From Mesodorylaimus sp. YZB2_4 (lineage: Eukaryota > Nematoda > Enoplea > Dorylaimida > Dorylaimidae), in the NCBI GenBank assembly GCA_030248295.1, contig JASANH010000651.1, positions 248,001 through 312,000 on the forward strand: a stretch of DNA of 64,000 bases, given 5' to 3'. Under the pieces are notes generated by a model. That model searched no databases and had not been told where the DNA came from. It worked only from the letters and a program-made list of their open reading frames with translations. A program made the position numbers and the translations under genes. This document shows, piece by piece, positions 49,901 to 59,790 of the stretch; position 1 is the stretch's first letter; the number at the start of each line of letters is the position of its first letter.

Positions 49901-51286
49901 TTGCCTGAATGGGGTTCAGTTATCCCACGTGTGCACAATAATCTATGGTCATAGGGTGAAATTTCGAGCTGTTTTGTGATCTAGTGGCCCTAGGGTACCA
50001 TTTCAGCGAAAAAAAACAGGGCTGGACTGTTTTAATAATTTGCCATAATCGATTATGTGACTAATCACGGCTGACCACGGACGCTTTTTGTTAAATATCT
50101 CATGAACGGTTACAGCTAGGCTATTTTTAAAAAAAGATTCGGATTCCTCAGAATGTAGCGGTCATTTCTGTATTTTTAAAATTGTTTTAGACATAAAAGT
50201 AAGCAAGCCATGGGTTTTTTGACTGAAAGTGGCCACTTTTTACCTATAATGTGCTATATTTCCATGTGAAGGCACTTTCAAAAAAATTTACGTCCGCCAA
50301 GACACTCGGTTTTGTGACTACTTTCGATAGAGCACATAAAAAAGGAGGGTCAAAAAAGTCGACTGGCCAGCCCCGGGTCGAGTCTCTCAGAAACCTTCTC
50401 TTAAGAAAGTGTCAGCATGGCATACAGACTTTCTCCCTCGTGCGGTGCGGTGCGAACATTTCAGACAGATAAAGGATGACAGCCTAATAAAGATCCTTAA
50501 CCTCATGCAACACGCAAGCATACAGAGGCGTAGACTTACTTTTTGGCCGCAATCGAAGCTGTGTAATCGAATAATGGGTATAAACCCAACATAACATATA
50601 GGGGCATCCGTCTGAAATAGAAACTCATTACCATCCCATCCAAACAGGCAAACCAAGATCATACCTTCCGAAGAACATGGCGACGGATTGGGCGTGCCAG
50701 AAATTATCCACATCTTGCGTATTGTAAACAATGATTTCCGTATTCAGTCCGTGAATGATCAAGCCGATCCACAAATACACGAAGCGACCTCCATTGCGAA
50801 CAGCTAAAGAGAAAAAAGAATTTATCGGCGAAACCTAAAACATTTCTGCAAGACAACTTACCATGAATAAACGTAAAGAGAGAGCAAACTAGAAACACAA
50901 TTTCGCACGCCAAATACGACGGGTGATTTTCAATGTATTCGCGCAGATCGCGAGTACCGCAAGTCCAATCGGCCCACTGCAACGACACGGATTTGCAAGT
51001 AATTACATGGAAATATCCTCCAAATCTTTGCTACCCCCTAAATGCTTTACACAACTCTGAATCTGTCAAAAACCAGCACGGTTTTCTAAACTTTGAACTA
51101 CCTATATAGGCCTAGTGACAGTATGCGAGCAGAAATTTTGAAAATCCTGTCTAAATTCTTTTTTCAGGCACTAAAATGCATAGGCCTAACTCAAGTTACT
51201 TTTAGGACAAACATGGCCGATTCTTTGAGAAATTGTCTCGTATCGTTCGACATGTCGATCGGAATTTTATCCACATAATAATCCAT
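46990..51286 (-). CDS. Multipass membrane protein of unknown function with KKXX ER-retrieval end
   Basis: 444 aa, eight exons: 51200-51286, 50862-50976, 50665-50803, 50540-50611, 48476-48727, 48204-48415, 47343-47509, 46990-47280; every phase joins. Start ATG 51286. About eight or nine hydrophobic helices, e.g. LACEIVFLVCSLFTFIH, FVYLWIGLIIHGLN, VGLGAVLLDIPYDIMGIKLL, LVFLGFYAFLVWIA and VVVILHYFFYIGLVLV. Conserved-looking polar/aromatic motifs sit between them: NTEIIVYN, DNFWHAQSVAMFFGR, WWTWHDTDPNIYDRMYWVPW and TSYYFHASF. The C-terminus is cytosolic and basic, ending STKKKNE; its last four residues KKNE fit the KKXX retrieval signal, so ER residence is likely. I recall an uncharacterised animal family (DUF7802-like) with this layout but cannot confirm it. 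The long intron 48728-50539 is filled by a foldback element. Confidence 0.85.
48775..50404. mobile_element. 1.6-kb foldback (long inverted repeat) element flanked by TTAA
   Basis: Two arms of about 0.8 kb in inverted orientation meet near 49590-49635. Outer ends mirror each other: TTAAGAGAGGGTTTCTGAGA on the left and TCTCAGAAACCTTCTCTTAA on the right. Inner ends mirror as well (CAACAGTAAATTTATAA and TTATAAATTTACTGTTG). Arms differ by scattered substitutions and small gaps, so this is an aged palindrome, not an assembly mirror. TTAA at both borders (48775-48778, 50401-50404) is the target duplication of piggyBac-type transposons; no transposase frame is present, so it would be non-autonomous. 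It occupies almost all of one intron. Confidence 0.8.
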
Positions 51287-52894
51287 GGTTGCAATTGTTC
51301 GTTCGGCCAAAGCCAGTCAAAGTCGTACGATTTTTGATAACCAGCCGCCCAGGAATGACAAAGAGGAAATGTAAACAAACAGAATTCGTCCTAGACAGGC
51401 AGGAAAGGATCGAAAGTCTGAAAGTAAACAGCGGCAAAGTTCGAAAGAAGTTTCGGAATTCGAATTGGTAAAATATAGTTTCGGACTGACGATACTCCAT
51501 CTCACGATAAGTTGACTCGTACAAGTAATATACCATTTATCTCAGAAAATTTGATCAAAACCCGAAGTAAAAAGATGTATTATATTATAGGAATGCCTAA
51601 CATCAACGGGTTAACTTTTATCTTTATCTTATCTTTACCAGATTAAGGCAAATGGCACCCGTTGTCGAACGAGGCCACCGGTGCGATCACGATTGGTTGA
51701 GGTTGGTTGATTGATCGTGAGAGGCTGCACACGAACTGAGAACTTGTCTCACGGTTGTGATGACATGGTCTTGTCTGTGACCATGACCACAGCTGCGACT
51801 GATTGCCTGATGATCCATGAGTGCAAATAAGCCATCACCAGTGATACCCCTGTGCGCACACATGCTTGTATCTATATGCACGCTTTAGGTACAGTGCTAC
51901 TGTCACACTCATGGCACAATGCTTTTGTTGGTGGCTCGTTCGATCAGCTACAGCAGCGTGACTGTATTCACTCATGGCTGCTGAAGAAACTAGGGAGACC
52001 TGGCATGCGGAGCGCCACACATTTCAAGCAGCCTTACAGCCCAGTGATTTGAGAGTAATGCCCTCAGCTTGCATGCGAGGGAAGGAATATTGGCAGTGAT
52101 GGAAACATGGAGCACTTCTCACACTTTCTTTAGCCTCAGCCTGCAGGTTGGTGTAAAAGCTGTATATAACCCTTTTGTGGAAGAATTTTATAGACCAGTT
52201 AAGTCTGCACGGCATATGTGGGGGTATTATGTGAACGCACATTATGTGCTTGCGGTTTTTGCGCAGACCTGTTGGATGACCTGCAGCGATGCACAACGGA
52301 ACCTCTGGCTACCACAGTACCTACTGATCTCACATTATGCTCAGCGGGCGGCCCACCGTACAGTGTATGTATCCTCATCTAGCCTTTACCAGTCCCAGAC
52401 TGCAAGTACAATACATATCTTACCCAGGGACCAGGGTATGTACAGTACTCTACCCACCGCCCTCCTCCAAACGAACAGATGGCGCAATAGGCTTGCCGGA
52501 AAATGATAACGTTTTTCAAATAGCATGTACTTCACTGGGTTTAGTGTACTGGGCTCTAGTTCACACGCACTTTGGTTAAGCTGGCCTCAAACCATGTGTA
52601 CTTTTATTTGGCTGGTTCTCCTCCTGTCTTCGAGTGAGCCCACAGACTGTAGTCTGTATGACGCTCGTTAGGGGTCCAGTTTCAAAAGCGCTTGCCTCGT
52701 CTTGCAACCTGCCTGCCTGCCTAGCCCTTTCCCTCTACCTTGCTAAGACCGATTATCACCAACGTGCAACACTGACATCGGAGTTGGCAGTGTTCCTGTC
52801 GGTGATTGGCCCTCTGGAAGACAATCGTAGAGAAACGATCAGTCAGGCTGATGTTTCACCAGTCGTTGAAACTACAAGAAAATGTCACACGGTT

Positions 52895-53053
52895 CGTCAG
52901 GTCATGTCATGTCATGTCATATTTTATCCATAGAAAAGCACCACACAGCGCACTCGATGGCTAAGGAACACATATTTGCCAATCACTTTGTACCTAGACG
53001 GGAGTCGAACCCAACGTGAGAGGCATTAACCCGCTAGGCCGCTCGCGGTATTT
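52895..53053 (-). mobile_element. tRNA-derived SINE with (ATGAC)n tail
   Basis: On the minus strand the 5' head reads GCGGCCTAGCGGGTTAATGC (A-box position) and, about 35 nt on, GGGTTCGACTCCC, a perfect pol III B box. A body of about 80 bp follows, ending in ATGACATGACATGACATGAC-type tandem pentamers. Tail repeats of this kind mark the 3' end of many SINEs. The arms do not form a full tRNA, so it is not a functional tRNA gene. Confidence 0.65.
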
Positions 53054-53358
53054 ACACCTTTAACAGCAGCAGGATGATATCTTTTTAGACCTTATCCAGA
53101 CAAATGCCTGCGCACACGGGTTTCAAAAAGGACGAACTCATGGAATGAGGACGAGTTTCTGGGACTTGGGATTACCCTGCTACTGGAGGTGAGAATAGCG
53201 TGCCCACAATGGTCAAAGCTGGCACAAACTTTACACACTGTCACTCACGCTTCGTGCCGCACATCTCCTTTTTCGACTCCATGCCCTGTGTAGAATGCAT
53301 GTTAACATCAATTTGCCAGACCAGAATTGCTTTTGGACAGCGTTTATCATCCCGCCAG

Positions 53359-53375
53359 TACACACACACACACAC
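53359..53375. repeat. CA microsatellite
   Basis: Short ACACACACACACACA run. Confidence 0.9.
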
Positions 53376-53977
53376 TGTCCCTTATAAACGTCAGCCAAAT
53401 GTTCGACATCGTTCCTGATTCTTCGCCATCCCGACATTGAACATGAACAGGAGGCCTGCTCCACCCAAAACGGACGCGTCACCTCCTGTTTCTCTTAAAC
53501 ACAAATCAACAAATCCATCCGCTTTGCACATTTAGAAATTCATTCTCTCGCATGTTCGTTACTTTTTCGGAACCTTGACTCGGTTACGCATGAACATAAT
53601 AGAACCCATTTTAGCGACAAAGTACTCAATCTTTCAATGGCCATTTCCGGACCATGTAGGCGCCCAGTGGTTCATGGCGACTGTGCTCCTTTTAAAAACA
53701 CACCATGTAAGGCCGTGTCTTTCAGACTCAATCCACCCTCGCAAATTGAAACTAGTTATATTTGTGTCTTTTAGAATAGGCAAATGGAAGGTGAAGAGGA
53801 CGAAATCTTGTATTTCATCTTACTCGTCCTTTTTGAAAAACCCGTGTGCGTAGGCATTTGTCCGGATAGGGGTCTAAAAAGATTCGCATTCGACAAGTTT
53901 GTCATTACAACGTCTCCAAACGAACTCGACTGCTCGACTCTAAATTTAGGCTCTAGGCAACGACGATATATTCCATC

Positions 53978-54488
53978 ATGCAAAATTTCATATTTATTCT
54001 TGTCGCCCTCACTCTGTGCCTCGCTCTCACATCAGCTGGTCCAGCCAAATCACCACCAGCAGCTGCCAAGAAGGCACCAGCGAAGAAGGCACCCAGTCAA
54101 CCCAAGATGACATGCACGGTGTGTCAAGGGGTTGGCAATGATTGTAAAGGAGCCAAGAAAGATTCCAATTGCGACAAATGTGCAAAGTTTACTGGCATAG
54201 CCGAGGATCCGAAAGAGGTGCCAGATTACATCTGGTCGTTGATGCCCGCTGGGTCCAAGGAAGCAAGTAAGCCCTTAGTCCCTCAGAAGTTTCCATCTCT
54301 AAATGCGTGTTTCTCTAGTGACCAAAAACAAAGGTCAAAAGATGGCATTCCGCGGTTGTGCAACTCAAGCACTCATTGACGTGGCCACACTGGGAGAAAA
54401 TTACGAAGAATACGGCTGCACCGACTACGACGAAATGTTCGGATTCAAGGACGCGACTGGGTGCTTGTGCAAAGGAGACTGTCAATAA
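53978..54488 (+). CDS. Small secreted Cys-rich protein, Ly6/uPAR-like spacing
   Basis: 152 aa, two exons (53978-54266, 54319-54488) with a 52-nt intron. Signal peptide FIFILVALTLCLALTSAG. A Lys/Ala/Pro linker (SPPAAAKKAPAKKAPS) precedes a ten-Cys domain: CTVC, NDC, NC..C, then after the intron FRGC, YGC, GCLC and a final CKGDCQ. The opening CxxC and closing CxCxxxC pattern is that of three-finger Ly6/uPAR proteins; the terminal Asn usual after the last Cys is Gln here. No GPI signal is visible, so it should be secreted. It faces the TSG101 gene tail to tail. Family assignment is by Cys spacing only. Confidence 0.7.
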
Positions 54489-55092
54489 TGCTTTATATTG
54501 AGCCATCTATGAGCCTCGTTCAATAGCAATCAAACTTTCCGAACTGTGTAAATTTTGAATACTTCAGGCACTGTGATCACAATCGTCTGTGAGCACAGCC
54601 CATCATCACCTCCCACAAGCCATGTCAGCACTACAAAACGTGCACCAATACACAACAGCAACCACGAACAATGCCATAATAAGCTAGGAAAAATTCACAC
54701 ATCACAGGTCCATGCCAGCAACTCGACGACATCGCTGCATTGTTGCACGAAGCATAAACTGCTGCCGAGATAGAATCCGGATGTGCTAAAATCATAAAAA
54801 GGGTAAATTTATATTTCGTGCAATTAATCGCTTGTAGCATCTGAACCCATAATTTTACACACCCTGCGTGAATCTGTTGCACTTCCGGTCCTCACGCCGT
54901 GGTGTATGGCTGCTATCCTGTTTTCCACAAGACTACTGGTACATGCTAGACCCAATTCATCTTCACATCGTGCCAAAAAGTGCCGCATTTCTATTCGGGT
55001 GGTAAAATATCTTTACAAAAAAGTCTGACTATTCTCGGCGACAGTAGATTTGCCAACAGAGCCCTAAAGTCCTAAAGTCCTATTTGGAAGGA
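54489..55092. other. Tail-to-tail spacer
   Basis: Searched on the minus strand for a last TSG101 exon with the usual VRxLSRKQF sequence; none seen. No other gene. Confidence 0.4.
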
Positions 55093-58000
55093 CTATAGAT
55101 CGAGACCAGACCTCACCTTGAGATAGTTTTCCAAATCTACACGACCACGCTTCAATCCTTGTCCCAGAAAATATATTGTGTCCTCGATCGCGTTGTCTTC
55201 CACATAAGAGTTTAGCAGCCTGAAAAGTATGGCCATGCGAGTGCCATTCAGGAGAAAAAACACAGGCTCAGTCCAGGAAATAGCGAAGCAGCCTAAGCTG
55301 TCTTTCGAGGCTTTTCCTTTCGGCATGCATGATCAGATTCAGGCTCCAAGTTTTAGACGAACTATAAATGGCCAAGAAAAAAATAGCTCAGATTGGAACC
55401 AAGAAACAGAAACAATAAAAAAATGATCTTCGAACGAGAATCGAACCTGCATCCCTGAGATTATCGGTCCTGGTAATTCAGGATTGCGGGTGCGGGTTCG
55501 ACTTCCATTCCTCATGGTTTTTTTATTCTTCTTTCTTGAAGGGGAACCTAGCCCGCACCCTCAATCCTGAAATTACTAGGACCAGTAATCTCAGGGATGC
55601 AGGTTCGATTCCCGGTCGGAGCTCATGTTTTTCATTTTGTTTGTAGACTATACTCACTGTCTAAACAAAGGTGCTGTTGTGTCGATGGCTTCATCAATAT
55701 GAGCTTCTTCTCCAGCACCAGCCTCCAGCAGAATCTTATCGATTTCATCAACACTGCCTTTCAAAGCTGTCACCATCGAGTCGAGATATTCTTGCTCTTC
55801 CGCCATTTTGCCCAGCATAGTTTTCAGCTTTTGTTCGCCTGCCGCCAAGTCTTCTCGTGTTTTACGAATAGCTTGTAAATCCGTCTGAAAAACCAGTAAA
55901 AAAAGGGTTGGGTCACGCCTGATCCACTCGACTTACATATAAACCACCGATCGAATCTCGTAACTTCGCCCTCAGCTTTTCTTCCACAGCCGCGAACAAA
56001 TTCAGCGTAGGGTGTTCTGATTGAATGAACCCAGGAGTCCGTGATGGTGCGGTGTAGGCGGTTGTGTTCACAAGGCCTGAAAATCATGGTGCCTTATCTA
56101 ATAATCTCAATACCCACCGAACCATGTCAAAGATACAGTACCTGCGTACGATCCAAAAGAAACTGCCGCTGTGGACACGGGTGCAGCTGCTGGCAGATAA
56201 GCCCCATACGATTGCAACGGTCGAACAATGCCACCCGTTATCGGTTGATATGGGCTGTAAGCAGTTGAGGTTGCCGCCGAGTGCATGGCACCTGGAACAT
56301 GATAAGTTGATTCTGAAACACGACATGGGCTTCTTCAGAGACATTGCTTAAGTCAGATGCCATCTAAAGAGGTATAAAACAGGGGAGTGAATCGAGGGGT
56401 ATCACTTACGTCGTCCACTAAAGGTCTCTTGTTTCGAGTCAGAACCTGAGCCCTGGAAGGCATACTGCCAACTCACAGCACAGGTGGAGGCCAGGACATC
56501 AATGGCGATTCCTAGACGGGGCAAAGAGCACTGCCCAGTAGGAGGCTTTAAAGCTAACAATCGATGGCTGAATACCACGGCTGTACAAAGTGCTGTTAGT
56601 GACGGGCTGTGAAAGTGCACAGAGCAGAACCGGTAATCCCAGGTTCGATCCTAGCCCAGGGTTCACGTTTTTTGAGTGTGTCCTGACTAATTTCACAAAT
56701 CAGACTATCACAGGACCACGATTCTGAACGGTTTGTAACGGCAGTCCATGGTGCGCCCAATGACTACTGTAAACTGTAAACTCACATTCATACCTGCCAG
56801 TCCTCCATGCGGCGGATACGTGTTTAGGCTTGGCACTACAGCCTCAACAGACGCCGTCATCGTGGTCGCTGGTGATGACTTGGCGAATACTGGACAATAT
56901 TCTCCGAAAACGATAGCCATGATTTGGAGCAGTCCAAGAAGATCCGATTTTGGCTAAAATAGGAAGGGGCACCTCTGTGAAATGATTTTTCGTCCATAGA
57001 TTTAACTCTCTCTAGGGAATGCTGTTGTGTGTGTCCCCTGACTCCAGTGCACAGGATAAACAGAGTGCCACGCGCAATCAGCTGCGAGGCCAGTGGTCAA
57101 AGTTCCGCTGCAACAATGCACTTTCCCATGGCGGTCACAAGGGACCCAATACATGCAACTGTAGAAGGACCCTTGGGGACTCCATCACCATCTCTACGTC
57201 AGCCACATCCTACTTTACACGCATCTATGCAAAACAGGACGGAATGGATATTTGCAGCCCAGCGTCAGACCGACACACGTGTGAGGCGCCAACCAACCAC
57301 ACCAGACCCAACGTTGTATTGCGCTTGCCCATATATTCTCAGCCATCATGTTGTCCATTGATAGCGGACCACCCATCAAGGACATCCGCACTCAGGCAGG
57401 AGTGGGGAGGGCTGAAGGATGTCGGACACAAACCAGCAGAAGAGGGGCATGGTACATGATGATCCAGTCGAACATCGAACGGTGTAACCCTCGTGCCTAG
57501 TTGGGCCATGGCGAGTGGGAGAGAGTAATCGATACTCTCCCCTGGCTGGGAGACGTCAACCCCTCGGGTTGATGTTTCAGCCGTAGGTATAGTCGCAAGT
57601 GTGACCAGCACGCCTGGCGGTCGGGAGTAATCGATACGCTCCCCTGGCTGGGACGTCAACCTCTTCGGTTGATGTTTCTAGAGCAGGTATAGTCGCGAGA
57701 CTTGCCTACCTCCAGTCGGAGTTTTTTGCTTAGAGACTTCGGTCTCGACTATCTCCCGCCGCCTGGGTGCGCTGGTTACACTGGCGTCACGAACCAAAGG
57801 GCCTTCTTCGGATGTAAGCCCCTTATGGACTAGTGTGCTAGCCTGGGTGGTTGTGGTGAATGCCGGACTGGCGCGCCTGCGCTTGCTGTGGCCCGAGGGT
57901 TCCCTGCAGGTGTACTCCCTACCAGACTTCGGTCTGGGTTGCCTCCACGTAGGCACCAGGGGCCAGCGGGCAAAACCTACTCCGCTATTACCTACGCGGG

Positions 58001-59790
58001 AGGAGAAGGTTCGGCGAGCGTTTGGTGCGCCTTAGCGCGACGGTGGGTGGAACACCTAGCGCTGATAAGGCACCACCACTGGGGTGTTGGTTCTCCCAGT
58101 TGGAGAATGGCGGGGACGCCATTTTTCCAACGGTGGGAGGAATGTGACCAGCACGCCTGGCGGTCGGGAGTAATCGATACGCTCCCCTGGCTGGGACGTC
58201 AACCTCTTCGGTTGATGTTTCTAGAGCAGGTATAGTCGCGAGACTTGCCTACCTCCAGTCGGAGTTTTTTGCTTAGAGACTTCGGTCTCGACTATCTCCC
58301 GCCGCCTGGGTGCGCTGGTTACACAAGACTTCCCTGCTCCTGTCGGAGTTTTAGTCCCGCTGACTTCGGTCGGCCACCTCCCTCCTACGCCTGCCAGGCT
58401 TGATTTCAGCGGCAAGACGACGGGGAAACTGGTCGTTACACTGACCGTGAGGCTTACGTTGCCTTAAATTATTTCAGCAGATCCCATTTGCTCTCCGAAA
58501 TCCAAATAAAAGCCCGCTTTGACAGCTGGTCAGTTTAACTTTGTCACTGAGGAAATTCAACAGCTTGGGGAAGATACGGTGCCAGTTATCCCATCACTGA
58601 GAAAATTGATTTTTTTAATCGGATGGGTCAGATCGGTCGGTGCTAAGCAGGCCCCGCACTTTCTAGTCCCACCCCATGATTTTAAAACTAGAAACTTTTC
58701 TGCCGCAGCAAACAGTCCCCTTGCCCGTGTAAACTGACCAAACCGCACAATTTGCTTACTGCATGACCTAGTATCTCATCTGACTACGACTTTCTTCGAA
58801 GTCCATTCGTTACAGAGTTAGGGATTTAGCTTCCTCAGGTCCTGCCGATGTGTTTGTAATGGCAGGGTATAGATTCCGACCAGGGCCAGTCGATGTGCTC
58901 GTTATCGAGGGGCTCGACAGTATCAAGAAAAACAAATAAAAACACCGCTCTGGGCCATTATTGTCGCCTGTTTCCCATTCCTGGACCCCGCCACTCACGT
59001 GTCTCCACTCCCTCAAGTACGGCAACGAGACCTTGCCACTAGGATCGACATGCTGACTCGTTCTGATCATCATATCCGGCGTCGGTCGAACGTAGCATAT
59101 GGGCGCATTGTACGGATGAGAGTCCAATAAATACAGACACAGTGGAATGTGGTAGGTATTTCCTGAAAAACGGTATTTGTTAACGCATGTTCGCAGCAGT
59201 AACGCTTTTACCTTTGTAAGAAATCGGAATAGTGCCAGTCAGGGTGACCATACGGCGGCATGTACCATCATTGAAGACTGAGGGAAAGACAAAATAGAAT
59301 TACAGAACTTGAACCATGGGATTCTTCTGAACTTTGGACCATTTCCCAGGCAACGCGGATCAAGACGCGCCAGTTTGATTTTTTCAGAGTGTATTTCCAG
59401 GTTCTAAGGCTCAGCTAAGCTGATCATCAGATCACGCTCTTTCATTTGATATTACAGCAATCAGGAAATCGTCCTGTTTTAAAACACTGTGCAATACAAT
59501 AGGCATTGGCAGAAAACCACCCGTCAAAACCACAGCTTTCCATACCACTCTCCGCTCTTACCATATGAATCCGTGCCTGGATACAAGTCGCAGAATTCGG
59601 ACAGAGCATTCAAGATATCACGTTTCGCTGCGTCAACATAGGGTGCCTAGAAATACATGAAGACTCAATTTTTTTGCAGTAAAATCAAGAAGTCCAAGAA
59701 AAAAAGAAATCAAATTTAGACAACAAAAATTAGATAACTTACATTCACAGAGGCAAGAGCCGCGTGCACTTCTGTTTCCGTATTTGACAT
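55093..59790 (-). CDS. tsg101: TSG101, ESCRT-I subunit
   Basis: ESCRT-I component that binds ubiquitin and PTAP motifs in endosomal sorting. 388 aa by the model 59743-59790, 59562-59646, 59212-59277, 58999-59162, 56794-56953, 56142-56291, 55937-56076, 55658-55884, 55093-55219; phases join. The UEV domain (residues about 10-150) is clear: GTDSYVFNDGT, LTGTIPISYKGNTYHIPLCL, HPYNAPICYVRPT, GKVSLPYLREWRHPKSDLL. A Pro/Ala/Tyr linker follows, then a coiled coil (LAAGEQKLKTMLGKMAEEQE) and the steadiness box (NSYVEDNAIEDTIYFLGQGL, KRGRVDLENYLK). After YLK the family normally has HVRxLSRKQF; here either the frame reads VRSGLDL and stops at 55093, or a GT donor at 55116 leads to a last exon I could not find. 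The 2-kb intron 56954-58998 holds nested TRIM elements; intron 55220-55657 holds an inverted tRNA-like repeat. Confidence 0.92.
55424..55622. repeat. Inverted pair of tRNA-like repeats in a TSG101 intron
   Basis: A segment reading (minus strand, about 55492 to 55424) CCGATAATCTCAGGGATGCA then GGTTCGATTC recurs on the plus strand at about 55550-55622 (CAGTAATCTCAGGGATGCAG, GGTTCGATTCCC). Both contain a perfect B box but neither folds as a tRNA T arm. A third relative (GGTAATCCCAGGTTCGATCC) is at about 56630-56660. They are probably tRNA-derived repeat fragments, and as an inverted pair could form a hairpin in the intron. Confidence 0.5.
57483..58440 (+). mobile_element. TRIM-family LTR interrupted by TRIM copy B
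   Basis: An LTR in the orientation opposite to copy A begins TGTAACCC at 57483, runs to 57599 (GATGTTTCAGCCGTAGGTAT, AGTCGCAAG), is interrupted by copy B, and resumes at 58324 (ACTTCCCTGCTCCTGTCGG, ACTTCGGTCGGCCACCTCCC) to about 58440 (GTTACA). The last 40 bp are diverged. Confidence 0.75.
57600..58323 (+). mobile_element. TRIM-like miniature LTR retrotransposon, complete copy B (young)
   Basis: Two 181-bp direct repeats, 57600-57780 and 58143-58323, appear identical by eye and each run TGTGACC...GGTTACA. The 362-bp interior has no coding frame of note. One base after the 5' LTR lies TGGCGTCACGAACC, in primer-binding-site position and beginning TGG as a tRNA-CCA partner should; directly before the 3' LTR lies the purine tract GGTGGGAGGAA. 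CAAG flanks both ends (57596-57599, 58324-58327). It sits inside an older LTR within a TSG101 intron, antisense to the gene. Identical LTRs imply recent insertion. Confidence 0.85.

Larger units (their letters stand above)
51287..53977. other. Intergenic with one SINE
   Basis: No gene found in 2.7 kb. Open frames at 52069-52579 lack motifs or splice logic. A SINE (52895-53053) and a short CA repeat (53359-53375) are the recognisable items. Confidence 0.35.

Noticed and set aside
48775..50404. Assembly artefact (mirror duplication) for the inverted repeat
   Set aside because: The arms differ by many substitutions and small indels, unlike an artefactual mirror, and both ends stop at the same terminal sequence next to TTAA.
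52985..53055. Functional tRNA gene
   Set aside because: A and B boxes are present, but acceptor and anticodon arms do not pair; the downstream (ATGAC)n tail marks a SINE.
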